Numbered from the stretch's first letter, positions 17,905 to 26,991 are shown. The stretch is DNA of 39,077 nucleotides from Nitrosomonas sp. (GCA_021774265.1 JAJFJG010000002.1:1-39077); one strand, 5' to 3'. Made by a program: numbers and translations. The notes: generated by a model from the letters alone, not told the origin.

Positions 17905-18265
17905 TACTTCGGTCTGGATTGACCATCTGCGTAGCGGAAATGCTGTTCTAGTTGAGCTGCTTGAACAGAATTGCGTTGCGACACATCCGTTTGTGCTTGG
18001 CGAATTGTCTTGTGGCAATCTAAAGAACCGCGAACAACTTTTGCAACTCTGGCAAAACCTGGATTCTCTTCGCGAAGTAAATCATAAGGAGGCACTATAT
18101 TTCATCGAACAAAATGGGTTGATGGGAAAAGGTGTTGGTTATATTGACATACATCTTTTGGCATCTGTGATCTTGGATGCGAGCAGCCAACTATGGACGC
18201 TGGACAAACGTTTGGCAAAGATTGCGTCTGAATTAGGCTGTGCGATGAAGTTGGTTGAAGGATAA
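17888..18265 (+). CDS. vapC: VapC-type PIN-domain toxin
   Basis: A PIN-domain ribonuclease of about 125 aa. Visible acidic residues are the early Asp in MILVDTSVWIDHL, the Glu in LGELSCG, and the Asp in VGYIDIHLLASV with a further Asp in LWTLDKRL, matching the four-acid metal site. The start is GTG 17888 or ATG 17891. The stop TAA (18263-18265) directly touches the next ATG (18266), so the toxin-antitoxin pair is inserted flush against an APE gene. It probably cleaves tRNA or rRNA, as known for the family. Confidence 0.9.
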   Translation: MMILVDTSVWIDHLRSGNAVLVELLEQNCVATHPFVLGELSCGNLKNREQLLQLWQNLDSLREVNHKEALYFIEQNGLMGKGVGYIDIHLLASVILDASSQLWTLDKRLAKIASELGCAMKLVEG

Positions 18266-18289
18266 ATGCTTAACTTGAAAGGCACATGG

Positions 18290-18847
18290 ATGCGATATGT
18301 TTTTATTCTTCTAGCTTTTGTTAGTTTGCCCGCGCTGGCTGAAAATAACCTGCTTGACGAGCTATCCAATAAAGCAAAAAATATCGAGCGTTTAGGTGGT
18401 GTTTTTACCCAGCATCGAAAAATTACGGTGTTGCCGCTGCCATTAATTTCAGCGGGTGAATTTAGTTATCATTATCAAACAGGCATGGTTTGGATCACGC
18501 AGGAACCGATTCAATCAAAAATACATATTACGCATCAGGGCATTCAAACGGAAAATAAAGAAATAATCACTCAAACGGCGGGTTCAGCGCAGTTAGCAAA
18601 GATGCTGTTGGGAATATTTTCTGGCGACCTGACGTCATTGTCAGAGCAATTTGACGTTCAAGTTAACGGCGACATGACCCAATGGCATCTACATCTGACG
18701 CCTAAGAATGAACTGGTCGCAACCCAGATATCTTCAATTGATATTCATGGCAGGGAAACCACGGATTCTGTCGCTATTGCCGATGCGAATGGTGATCATA
18801 CGGATCTAACTTTTACTACCCAGCAACTGGTTTTCATTGAAAACTGA
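18290..18847 (+). CDS. apeL: LolA-like outer-membrane lipoprotein carrier of the APE cluster
   Basis: A periplasmic LolA-fold protein of about 185 aa. The start at ATG 18290 gives a clean signal peptide (MRYVFILLAFVSLPALA, cleavage before ENN) and has aaagg about 8 bp upstream. ATG 18266 would add eight residues before it. The mature part has the carrier-type features GVFTQHRKI, GEFSYHYQTGMVWIT and QFDVQVNGDMTQWHLHLTPK. It should ferry the polyene lipid across the periplasm together with the MMPL exporter. Its upstream neighbour in other clusters is the thioesterase; here it is vapC. Confidence 0.87.
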   Translation: MRYVFILLAFVSLPALAENNLLDELSNKAKNIERLGGVFTQHRKITVLPLPLISAGEFSYHYQTGMVWITQEPIQSKIHITHQGIQTENKEIITQTAGSAQLAKMLLGIFSGDLTSLSEQFDVQVNGDMTQWHLHLTPKNELVATQISSIDIHGRETTDSVAIADANGDHTDLTFTTQQLVFIEN

Positions 18848-18860
18848 ACAAGTACCGATT

Positions 18861-21200
18861 ATGTTGCGTTCACAAAGTCGTCGAGCCTTTTTGTTTGCGG
18901 TACTTTGGGGCATGCTGATCCTTACTTGTGTGATTTATTCATCTGTAAAAATCATTTCCGGCAATGGATTTGAAAGTAACATTCTTAGTTTGATTCCTGA
19001 CGAATTGGTGCCGGTAGAGAACCCGAAAATCAAGGCGCAACTCATGAAACAAGTGGAGCAAAATTTTATTGTTCTGCTGAAAGGGGAGGACAGTGCGCAA
19101 GGTTTGCAACTGGCAAAGAGACTGAAGGCGCAGCTGCAACAAGTTCCTGATGTCACGGTATCTGAACCCGCGTCACAAATGGAAAAAGCCATCAAAGATT
19201 TTTATTTTGCGTTTCGCTATCAACTATTATCATCGCAAATGCGTGATCGGCTGTTGACCCATAGCCCGCAACAGCTTGCAGAAAATAGATGGCGAACAAT
19301 GGTTGGGCCAATCAGGACTTATGCGCCTTATCGATTTGAAGACGATCCGTTCAATTTGGGTGGAGATTGGGCGCTATCCATTGCGAGTTTGGTGGATCGT
19401 TTTGAAGCGACAGAGATTCTTTCGGTTAAGGAGGGGCAGGATCATTGGTATTTGATACGCGGAGAATTGCAGTTAAGTCCCTTTAATGTGGAAATGCAAC
19501 TGCGTTTGCTGAATTCGTTGGGTAACTTTATGCAACAGCAAAACGGTCAGTCATTCGAATTGTTAACTTCTGGCCTTATTTTTCATGCCGCACAAGGGAC
19601 GAAGATTGCGCAATCAGAAATCTCAACAGTTGGTGCAGGTTCGTTAATGGCTGTTATTTTGCTGGTTGTGATCATTTTTCGTTCTGCACAAAGCTTTTTG
19701 TTCATTTTATCGGTCCTGGCTTGTAGTACGCTGGTCGCGCTTTCTGTGACGTGGCTTATTTTTGGTCAAGTTCATTTGGTGACGCTGGCATTTGGCTCGA
19801 CGCTGTTAGGACTTGCCGCTGACTACTGTTTTCATTTCCTGGTTAAAATGCGCGCATCAGGAGATCCATTAGTTGCCCGTAAACTATTATTCAAAGGTCT
19901 TGTTGTTAGTTGCCTGACCAGTGTTGCGGCTTATCTAATTCAACTGTTTTCACCGTTCCCTGGGTTGCAACAGTTTGCAGTTTTTGTTGCTTCAGGATTG
20001 TTGACGGCCTGCTTAACCGTGCTCATATTTGGTGTATTCTTTAAGCCCGTTCCTTCATTTCCCATTCCTGCAGGGCAAGTATTCGGCTCACTATTTTCAC
20101 CTATTTATCGCAAGATTGCAGGGTGGGGAGTTTGGTTTGTCGTCGGTGGCATAGCAATCATGATAGTGGCTGTGTTTAGTCTTGTTCGGCAAGGTGTTGT
20201 GGATGATGTGCGTATGTTGAATACTTCGGGTAGTCAGTTGATTGAGTCTGAGCAGCGAGTTCAACAATTATTGGGTAATTTCAGTATGCAGCACTATTTT
20301 TTGGTTGAAGGCAAATCACCACAACAGGTATTACAAAAGGCTGGTTTGCTAGAGAAAGAAATCAATGAGGTGTTGCAAATGGATGCAAGCCAGTTGATTG
20401 TTTCGCCCACTTCGGTTGTGCCTTCATTAGTACAGCAACAGGCTGATTTTCAATTAATTCAAGATAAGATTCTTTCATCACAAGGTGCGGCCGGAATATT
20501 GTGTCAGCTTCTTCAAAGTGATTGTGAGTGGATGACGCCACAACCTGATTTTAATGTTGGATTATCACCAGAGCAGTTACCTCAAGTTTTGCTGCCACTC
20601 TCCCCGTCTTTGGCCTTGCTCAAAAATAATACGGCGATTATTTTTCTTCGTGATGAACAATTCGCGGCACAAATGGCGGGGATTGATTTGCAAGTGCCGG
20701 GCGTGATGTATGTTGATCAAGTGGAAAATTTAACTGCGATTCTAAAGAATTTCCGTCAGGAGATAAGCTGGTTACTTGCTGGGTTTTATCTGTGCCTAGT
20801 TATTTTTAGCCTGCTTGTTTTCAAAGGACGTGGCATTTTGGTTATCTCTGCGGTTACTTTTTCCAGTGTTGTTGCATTATCAGCCGCATCAGGGGCGGGT
20901 ATTACACTGTTTCATATATTGGCCTTACTGCTAGTGATCGGTATTACGGTTGATACAGCCGTATTTTATATTACGCCCGGATTAGATAGAGATACCTGGA
21001 CGGCGTCTACGCTGGCTTGTTTGACTTCCCTTATCGCATTTGGATTGCTGTCCTTGAGTCAGGTACCATTGCTTAATCAATTTGGGTCAGTTGTTTTTGT
21101 CGGCTTAATCTGTGCTTGGTTAGTTACGCCGCTTGTTTATTATTTGCTTGAATATTTTCAAGGTAATCAAATGACTCAGCAGGAATCATCAGATGATTGA
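18861..21200 (+). CDS. apeM: MMPL/RND-family exporter of the APE cluster
   Basis: A protein of about 780 aa with the two-repeat RND/MMPL layout: one N-terminal membrane helix (AFLFAVLWGMLILTCVIY), a periplasmic domain to residue about 250, a helix bundle (SLMAVILLVVIIF ... TLVALSVTWLIFG), then a second periplasmic domain and a second bundle (LAGFYLCLVIFSLLVF onward). It is thought to extract or export the aryl polyene lipid from the inner membrane. ATG 18861 is preferred; TTG 18837 inside the LolA-like gene would add eight residues. The stop overlaps the next ATG by 8 bp. Confidence 0.88.
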   Translation: MLRSQSRRAFLFAVLWGMLILTCVIYSSVKIISGNGFESNILSLIPDELVPVENPKIKAQLMKQVEQNFIVLLKGEDSAQGLQLAKRLKAQLQQVPDVTVSEPASQMEKAIKDFYFAFRYQLLSSQMRDRLLTHSPQQLAENRWRTMVGPIRTYAPYRFEDDPFNLGGDWALSIASLVDRFEATEILSVKEGQDHWYLIRGELQLSPFNVEMQLRLLNSLGNFMQQQNGQSFELLTSGLIFHAAQGTKIAQSEISTVGAGSLMAVILLVVIIFRSAQSFLFILSVLACSTLVALSVTWLIFGQVHLVTLAFGSTLLGLAADYCFHFLVKMRASGDPLVARKLLFKGLVVSCLTSVAAYLIQLFSPFPGLQQFAVFVASGLLTACLTVLIFGVFFKPVPSFPIPAGQVFGSLFSPIYRKIAGWGVWFVVGGIAIMIVAVFSLVRQGVVDDVRMLNTSGSQLIESEQRVQQLLGNFSMQHYFLVEGKSPQQVLQKAGLLEKEINEVLQMDASQLIVSPTSVVPSLVQQQADFQLIQDKILSSQGAAGILCQLLQSDCEWMTPQPDFNVGLSPEQLPQVLLPLSPSLALLKNNTAIIFLRDEQFAAQMAGIDLQVPGVMYVDQVENLTAILKNFRQEISWLLAGFYLCLVIFSLLVFKGRGILVISAVTFSSVVALSAASGAGITLFHILALLLVIGITVDTAVFYITPGLDRDTWTASTLACLTSLIAFGLLSLSQVPLLNQFGSVVFVGLICAWLVTPLVYYLLEYFQGNQMTQQESSDD

Positions 21201-22428
21201 ACAGACTGAAATTGCAATTATTGGTGCTGGGCCGTCGGGGGCTATTGCTGCTGCTTTACTCAGACAGCTGGGTCATCACGTTGTTGTGTTGGAACAGAGT
21301 CATTTTCCCCGGTTCTCTATTGGAGAGAGTTTGCTGCCCCAGAGCATGGTGTTTATTGAACAAGCAGGCATGACTGAGGCGGTTCGTGCTGCGGGATTTC
21401 AACTTAAAAATGGCGCGGCATTTGCCCGTGACGGCAAGCGGGGAAGCTTCGATTTTACAGAGAAATTTTCAGTGGGGCCGGGGACAACCTATCAAGTGCA
21501 AAGAGCGCGTTTTGATCAAGTTTTGGCAAATGAAGCAATGACGCAAGGTGCTGACATCCGGTTTGGGCAGAAAATTACCGTCGTGTCCTTTGATGAGCAA
21601 GGTGCATCCACACTCAAAGTTGAAGATGGAGCCGGGCATCAGTCTAGTTTGAGGGCAAAGTTTTTATTGGATGCCTCTGGCTTTGGTCGTGTGTTGTCAA
21701 GATTACTTGATTTGGAATTGCCATCAGATTTTCCAATGCGCCAATCCGTTTTCACCCATATTGAAGATCATATAGACAATAACCACTTTGATCGAGACAA
21801 GATACTTATTGTTATTCATCCGCAACAACAGGATGTTTGGTATTGGTTGATCCCCTTTAGTGAAGGACGTTGTTCGCTGGGCGTAGTGGCGGACTCTACA
21901 TACTTTGATGGTTTTTCGGAGGAAAGTAATCTGGAGATTATTCGTGACGCAGTTGTGGCCTCACCTGATTTAACAACCTTACTTGCAAATGCTCACTTTG
22001 ATACGCCGGTAAGAACCATCAAAGGTTATGCCTGCAATGTGAAGTCTCTGTGGGGTAACGGCTACGCTTTACTTGGAAATGCGGGCGAGTTTCTTGATCC
22101 GGTTTTCTCTTCTGGTGTCACGATTGCGTTGAAGTCGGCAAGTTTGGCTGCGCCTTTGGTTAGTCGCGAGTTAAAAGGGCAATCAATTGATTGGAACGCT
22201 GAATATGCTCAGCCACTTAAATTAGGCGTAGATACTTTTCGGGCTTATGTTAATGCCTGGTATGAAGGGTCTCTGCAACAAATTATATTTACTGAGGATC
22301 AATCGCCTGCCATTCGTGAAATGGTCTGCTCAATTTTGGCGGGTTATGCTTGGGATACAAAAAATCCCTTTGTCCAGGAACCTGAACGACGCTTGAAGCT
22401 GCTGGCAGAGTTATGCTCCGGCTCTTAA
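21193..22428 (+). CDS. FAD-dependent oxidoreductase, tryptophan-halogenase-like
   Basis: A 411-aa flavoprotein of the halogenase/geranylgeranyl reductase superfamily. It has the FAD motif GAGPSG (residues 11-16), the conserved FPRFSIGESLLP block (38-49), and W-Y-W-L-I-P at 216-221, which fits the WxWxIP signature of flavin-dependent halogenases. Lys72 in QLKNGAAF is near the position of the catalytic lysine in phenolic halogenases. Chlorination or bromination of the aryl head is possible. Related non-halogenating oxidases share parts of these motifs, so the reaction is not proven. It is tightly embedded in the APE operon and overlaps both neighbours. Confidence 0.78.
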   Translation: MIEQTEIAIIGAGPSGAIAAALLRQLGHHVVVLEQSHFPRFSIGESLLPQSMVFIEQAGMTEAVRAAGFQLKNGAAFARDGKRGSFDFTEKFSVGPGTTYQVQRARFDQVLANEAMTQGADIRFGQKITVVSFDEQGASTLKVEDGAGHQSSLRAKFLLDASGFGRVLSRLLDLELPSDFPMRQSVFTHIEDHIDNNHFDRDKILIVIHPQQQDVWYWLIPFSEGRCSLGVVADSTYFDGFSEESNLEIIRDAVVASPDLTTLLANAHFDTPVRTIKGYACNVKSLWGNGYALLGNAGEFLDPVFSSGVTIALKSASLAAPLVSRELKGQSIDWNAEYAQPLKLGVDTFRAYVNAWYEGSLQQIIFTEDQSPAIREMVCSILAGYAWDTKNPFVQEPERRLKLLAELCSGS

Positions 22429-22958
22429 TAGTTGCTGTTGTCTTAGTGATAACCGGTTGCGCTTCATCAATCGTGTATTTTAAGGCAGTATCACCAATGA
22501 TTCCCAATACGGCCAGCCTTCCATGTTGTTGGCAAGTGTATGAGAAGCTAGAAATTGATTATCAAGGCGAACAACTCGCGCTTTCATCTGCCATCGCTAT
22601 TAATGATAATGAACTGACGGTTGTTATTTTAGATCCATTGGGACGACGAATCTTTTCTGTTATCCAGCAGGGCGATCATGTTCAAGTCGATAAATCTGAT
22701 TCGATTAATAAGGAATTTCCCGTTGAATGGTTGCTGATTGGTGTGTATTTGCGATATATGTCGGAGGATGGTTGGTTTTTTAAAGATTCCCATTGGCGAG
22801 TTAAAAAAGATGGCGAGTACGTACGGCTAGTGCAGAATAATAAAACAAAAATTATTTTGCACGAGTCAGTAATCCAGAGTGATAGGGTGATTCAGCTTGA
22901 GTACCCTGACCTTAATCTCAACATTAAGATAACAACTTTACAAAATCAGCTTTTATGA
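22413..22958 (+). CDS. apeN: DUF3261 lipoprotein of the APE cluster
   Basis: A 181-aa lipoprotein, MLRLLIVAVVLVITGCASS, with lipobox ITGC (Cys16). It has the DUF3261 blocks VVILDPLGRRIFSVIQQGD and FPVEWLLIGVYLRYM. It is predicted to sit in the outer membrane as part of the polyene export or anchoring machinery; the exact role is unknown. It overlaps the flavoprotein gene by 16 bp and the ketosynthase by 4 bp. Confidence 0.85.
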   Translation: MLRLLIVAVVLVITGCASSIVYFKAVSPMIPNTASLPCCWQVYEKLEIDYQGEQLALSSAIAINDNELTVVILDPLGRRIFSVIQQGDHVQVDKSDSINKEFPVEWLLIGVYLRYMSEDGWFFKDSHWRVKKDGEYVRLVQNNKTKIILHESVIQSDRVIQLEYPDLNLNIKITTLQNQLL

Positions 22959-24157
22959 GCGAAAAGCCTAGTCGTTTGGAAATACCCTCAATTTTCCTGA
23001 ATTCAGCTGGAATTATCTGTTCTCTTGGCGTTGGGTTACAGTCTGTGGAAGCTAACTTGTTTGGTGACAATCATGAGACTTGTTATTTAAAACAATCTTC
23101 AGAATATTCTACAGATCGCCATCTTCCGCTTGGGTTGATAGACAGTTCTCTGGCTGTTGTACCTATTGCTGACGAAGATACTCGTAATAATCGCGTTTTA
23201 ACAACGGCTTTAACACCAATGTTGCCTGAAATCGAGGATTATAAAACGCGATTTGGATCACACCGGATTGCTGTTGTTATTGGTACGAGCACATCGGGTA
23301 TTTCAGATGGTGAAGAAGCACTAAGTTATCAACATCGACACAATAGGTTCCCATCAAATTATCACTATCGGAAACAAGAGATTTCTTCGCCTTCTCGCTA
23401 TGTTGCGCAGTGGCTTGGTCTGAGTGGCCCTGTGTTTTCTGTTTCTAGTGCTTGTGCATCGGGTGCTAAGGCTTTGACTTCTGCTGCTAGATTGTTACAA
23501 CTGGGCGTTTGTGATGTGGTGATTGCTGGCGGTGTTGATACAATATGTCATATGACCGTCCAAGGTTTCTCGTCATTAGAAATTACTTCTGAGTCCGCGT
23601 GTAACCCATTCAGCAAGAATCGCAATGGCATGAATATTGGTGAAGGTGCGGGGTTGTTTATACTGACTCGCGAATTCGGCCCTGTTCGTTTGGCAAGTTT
23701 TGGGGAGACGTCAGATGCGCATCATATTTCTGCGCCACATCCTGAAGGTGTCGGTGCCGAGGGTGCCATGCGGCAGGCATTACGGCAAGCTAACATGACA
23801 CCAGAAATGGTTAATTATATAAATTTTCATGGCACGGCAACAGAACACAACGATAAAATGGAAGCCTGGGCAGTGCATCGTGTTTTTGGGGCTGATATTG
23901 CTTGTAGTTCAACGAAACCACTGACGGGTCATACGTTAGCAGCAGCAGGTGCAATCGAAGCTGTTTTTTGTTGGTTGGCTTTGCAGCGAGATGATGGAAA
24001 ATTGCCACCCCATCATTGGGATGGGGAGTTTGATTCTGCGTTGCCGCCATTAAATGGGATTGCAAAAAATAATATTAATGGAAAATTGATAACTGCGATG
24101 AGTAATTCGTTTGCCTTTGGGGGTAATAATGCATCTTTGATTTTCTCTAGAGCTTAA
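22955..24157 (+). CDS. apeO: Beta-ketoacyl-ACP synthase (elongating KS) of the APE cluster
   Basis: A 400-aa thiolase-fold ketosynthase with the complete triad: Cys167 in VSSACASG, a His in FHGTATEHND and a His in STKPLTGHTLAAAG. It performs decarboxylative condensation of malonyl-ACP with the growing aryl-polyene chain. The cysteine-less KS-like protein at 8357 may be its partner. It starts inside the DUF3261 gene (ATGA-type overlap) and ends sharing one base with the dehydratase start. Confidence 0.92.
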   Translation: MSEKPSRLEIPSIFLNSAGIICSLGVGLQSVEANLFGDNHETCYLKQSSEYSTDRHLPLGLIDSSLAVVPIADEDTRNNRVLTTALTPMLPEIEDYKTRFGSHRIAVVIGTSTSGISDGEEALSYQHRHNRFPSNYHYRKQEISSPSRYVAQWLGLSGPVFSVSSACASGAKALTSAARLLQLGVCDVVIAGGVDTICHMTVQGFSSLEITSESACNPFSKNRNGMNIGEGAGLFILTREFGPVRLASFGETSDAHHISAPHPEGVGAEGAMRQALRQANMTPEMVNYINFHGTATEHNDKMEAWAVHRVFGADIACSSTKPLTGHTLAAAGAIEAVFCWLALQRDDGKLPPHHWDGEFDSALPPLNGIAKNNINGKLITAMSNSFAFGGNNASLIFSRA

Positions 24158-24609
24158 TGAAGCCAGAATATAATATCATCGACGTGGTGCCTCACGGGCA
24201 GCCGATGTCGTTGCTAGATAGCATTGAAGACTATTCTAATAATGGCTTGGTTGCGATGGTGACGATTCGTGATGACAGTTTGTTCTGTGAGTCAGAAGGT
24301 GTGCCTGCCTGGGTTGGTGTGGAATATATGGGACAAGCTGTTGCAGCTTATGCAGGCGTTGGGGCGCGAAAATCTAATCAGCCGGTGAAGATTGGTTTCT
24401 TAGTGAGTGCTCGTCGTTATGAATCGCCTTGTAGTTATTTTGCTGTTGGAACGGTTTTGTCTGTGAGTGTGAGTCAAATTACCGAGAATGCGACTGGGCT
24501 GCAAGTTTTTGACTGCAAAATTATAGGTAAAGATATCGAAATACAAACTAACTTAAACGTATTTATGCCGGAAAATATACAAACATTTTTCGAGGGGAGG
24601 CATGAATGA
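24157..24609 (+). CDS. apeP: 3-hydroxyacyl-ACP dehydratase of the APE cluster
   Basis: A 150-aa single-hotdog dehydratase with the catalytic-type His in VPHGQPMSLLD and acidic residue in GVEYMGQAVAAYAG. It makes each new double bond after ketoreduction. It is the second dehydratase of the cluster; the other is the C-terminal domain of the ligase fusion, and in related systems the two act together. It overlaps the reductase gene by 4 bp. Confidence 0.9.
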   Translation: MKPEYNIIDVVPHGQPMSLLDSIEDYSNNGLVAMVTIRDDSLFCESEGVPAWVGVEYMGQAVAAYAGVGARKSNQPVKIGFLVSARRYESPCSYFAVGTVLSVSVSQITENATGLQVFDCKIIGKDIEIQTNLNVFMPENIQTFFEGRHE

Positions 24610-25331
24610 GTGACGTCGTATTAGTCACAGGTTCCAGTCGTGGTATTGGTAAGGCTGTTGCATTAAAGTTGGCTAAAAATAATTATTCTGTTGTCGTGCA
24701 CTGTCGCTCAGATCGAACTGCAGCTGAGGCTGTGCAGCAAGAAATTAATGATGTTGGTGGTCAAGCTAGAGTATTGCAGTTTGATGTGTCTGACCGGGAG
24801 CAATCACGTTTGATATTGGAAGAGGATATCGCACGGCACGGGGCATATTATGGTGTTGTGTGTAATGCGGGCATTATTCGTGATGCCGCTTTTCCAGCTA
24901 TGACGGGTGAGCAATGGGATGATGTGATCCATACGAATTTGGATAGTTTTTACAATGTACTCAACCCAATTACGATGCCGATGGTTCGGCGACGCAAACC
25001 GGGAAGGATTGTCACGCTAGCTTCTGTTTCTGGTTTGATCGGCAATCGTGGTCAGGCGAATTATAGTGCGGCCAAAGCGGGGGTCATTGCGGCATCAAAG
25101 TCGCTTGCTTTAGAGTTAGCTAAGCGTGAGATTACCGTGAATTGTGTTGCACCCGGATTTATTGAGACCGAAATGACCTATGACTCACCTGTTGAAGAAA
25201 CACTTAAATTAATACCCGCGAGACGGGCAGGAAAGGTTGAAGAGGTGGCAGCATTAATTAATTTTCTAATTTCACCGGAGTCGTCATACATTACGCGACA
25301 AGTAATTTCGGTTAATGGGGGGATGTGTTGA
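24606..25331 (+). CDS. apeQ: FabG-like 3-oxoacyl-ACP reductase of the APE cluster
   Basis: A 241-aa classical SDR with the NADPH motif TGSSRGIG (residues 7-14), the NAG motif, the catalytic Tyr153 and Lys157 in NYSAAK, and the PGFIETEM loop. It reduces the 3-keto group during polyene elongation. The start ATG is preceded by a strong aggggagg-type ribosome site inside the dehydratase gene. The gene ends overlapping the last ketosynthase. Confidence 0.93.
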   Translation: MSDVVLVTGSSRGIGKAVALKLAKNNYSVVVHCRSDRTAAEAVQQEINDVGGQARVLQFDVSDREQSRLILEEDIARHGAYYGVVCNAGIIRDAAFPAMTGEQWDDVIHTNLDSFYNVLNPITMPMVRRRKPGRIVTLASVSGLIGNRGQANYSAAKAGVIAASKSLALELAKREITVNCVAPGFIETEMTYDSPVEETLKLIPARRAGKVEEVAALINFLISPESSYITRQVISVNGGMC

Positions 25332-26557
25332 TAAGGCGAGTAGTTGTGACGGGTATGGCTGGGTTTTCTCCAATTGGTAATGATTGGCCGACAATGGCTA
25401 AGAATCTAAGAGCGGGCAATACCGGCGTTCGCTACATGCCAGATTGGGAATGTTACGAAGAATTAGAAACACGCTTGGGCGCACCGATCAGTGATTTTAA
25501 GCAACCCAGTCATTACACGCGTAAGCAAATTCGTAGTATGGGGCGGGTTGCTTTAATGTCGACGGTTGCTACTGAGCGGGCGCTCGAAGATGCTGGGTTG
25601 TTAGGTAATGAAGCAATAACAGATGGTCGTATGGGTGTCAGCTATGGTTCATCAACTGGCAGTACAGAGGCAATTGCAGATTTTGGCAATATGCTGTTGA
25701 ATCATAGTAGCAGCAATATCAATGCTAACTCTTATCTAAAGATGATGAGTCACACAGCCCCAGTCAATATTGGTGTGTTTTTTGGCCTCAAAGGCCGTGT
25801 TATCCCAACATCCAGTGCTTGTACATCGGGCAGCCAGGGAATTGGCTATGCCTATGAAGCGATAAAGTATGGCCACCAGGATTTAATGGTGGCGGGTGGC
25901 GGGGAAGAACTTTGTGCTACAGAAGCAGCGGTGTTTGATACGCTATATGCGACAAGCACTCGTAATGATGAGCCAGAATTAACGCCGAGACCATTTGACA
26001 GAGATAGGGATGGGTTAGTCATTGGCGAGGGTGCTGCGACTTTGATTCTAGAAGAACGCGCACATGCGATTCAACGCGGAGCAACCATTCATGCTGAGAT
26101 TGTTGGTTTTGGTACTAACTCAGATGGTACACATGTTACTCAGCCGCAGGCGGACACAATGTATCGGGCGATTGCTTTGGCATTAGCGCAGTCAGGGAAA
26201 GAACCGCAAGATATTGGGTATGTTAGTGCTCATGGCGCTGCAACTCATCGTGGTGATATAGCCGAGAGTCACGCAACCCACCGAATGTTTGGTAAGAAAA
26301 TTCCTATAAGTGCATTTAAAAGTTTCACCGGCCATACGCTAGGTGCATGTGGTGCGTTAGAAGCGATGGTCTCTATTCAAATGATGAACGAAGGCTGGTT
26401 TCATGGTACAGCCAATCTTGAAAACATTGATCCAGCATGTGCGCAGCTTGACTATCTTGTCGGGGAGGGACGTGAACTTGAGACAAGTTTTGTGATGAGT
26501 AATAACTTTGCGTTTGGTGGGGTTAATACTTCATTGATATTTGCAAAGGAAAGTTAG
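25325..26557 (+). CDS. apeR: FabF-like beta-ketoacyl-ACP synthase, last gene of the APE operon
   Basis: A 410-aa ketosynthase with Cys166 in SSACTSG, His in SAHGAATHRGD and His in KSFTGHTLGACG, so it is catalytically complete. In characterised APE systems this enzyme acts beside the other KS, probably in an initial condensation step. The start is GTG 25325 (7-bp overlap with the reductase), or TTG 25328. No gene follows on + within 700 bp, so the operon probably ends here. Confidence 0.9.
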   Translation: MLIRRVVVTGMAGFSPIGNDWPTMAKNLRAGNTGVRYMPDWECYEELETRLGAPISDFKQPSHYTRKQIRSMGRVALMSTVATERALEDAGLLGNEAITDGRMGVSYGSSTGSTEAIADFGNMLLNHSSSNINANSYLKMMSHTAPVNIGVFFGLKGRVIPTSSACTSGSQGIGYAYEAIKYGHQDLMVAGGGEELCATEAAVFDTLYATSTRNDEPELTPRPFDRDRDGLVIGEGAATLILEERAHAIQRGATIHAEIVGFGTNSDGTHVTQPQADTMYRAIALALAQSGKEPQDIGYVSAHGAATHRGDIAESHATHRMFGKKIPISAFKSFTGHTLGACGALEAMVSIQMMNEGWFHGTANLENIDPACAQLDYLVGEGRELETSFVMSNNFAFGGVNTSLIFAKES

Positions 26558-26728
26558 TTTTTTTATTGATTGGCTTAACTCGAAAACTATTCCACAGTAT
26601 GATGAGTTGCGATGAAGTATGTGTCGAGTTAGCCAGGCTAAGAGAAGTTATTCTTGTGTGTCGTTTATTAAGTCATAAGTGATTCCTGGATTTAGTCCCA
26701 TAGGCCAGTAGATCAATGCAAATGGAGG
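26558..26728. other. Post-operon spacer with a long-range inverted repeat
   Basis: After the last APE gene comes a T-run (26567-26574 region), then arms ggcttaactcga (26572-26583) and tcgagttagcc (26624-26634), which pair with a single bulge across a 40-nt loop. There is no T tract after the second arm, so it is not a textbook intrinsic terminator. Confidence 0.35.
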
Positions 26729-26991
26729 TCAGAATATTGAAACAACCCGAAATTTAGTTCTTAATTTCCCTTCCTTAGTTGTTTGCCCATCTTTCTCAAG
26801 GCGATAAGGTACCCCCGGCTGGAGGAAAACCTGCGGCCGTCCAGAATAAGGTTTCGTAGTAACTTGGCCTGTAGGTGAGACAGTAACAGCTTCTGGTCGC
26901 TCATAGATGTAAAGCTTCGACCCTTAAAATTACCCGTAGTTGTACAGCCAGTGATGAATGCAATCAATAGGCTAAGAGCTATTATTTTCAT
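26729..26991 (-). pseudogene. Small lipoprotein with one frameshift
   Basis: ATG at 26991 starts a clear lipoprotein signal (MKIIALSLLIAFITGC). The annotated frame then continues as an odd, basic sequence to 26761. Shifting by one base at about 26919-26923 gives SKLYIYERPEAVTV and then SPTGQVTTKPYSGRPQVFL, PGVPYRLEKDGQ and LRTKFRVVSIF, ending at a TGA (26729-26731). That is far more protein-like. The intact gene would encode about 87 aa. Either it is decayed or one base is missing from the sequence. It is convergent with the APE operon. Confidence 0.62.

Noticed and set aside
26572-26634. Intrinsic terminator for the APE operon
   Set aside because: The arms are 40 nt apart and no T tract follows; recorded only as an inverted repeat.
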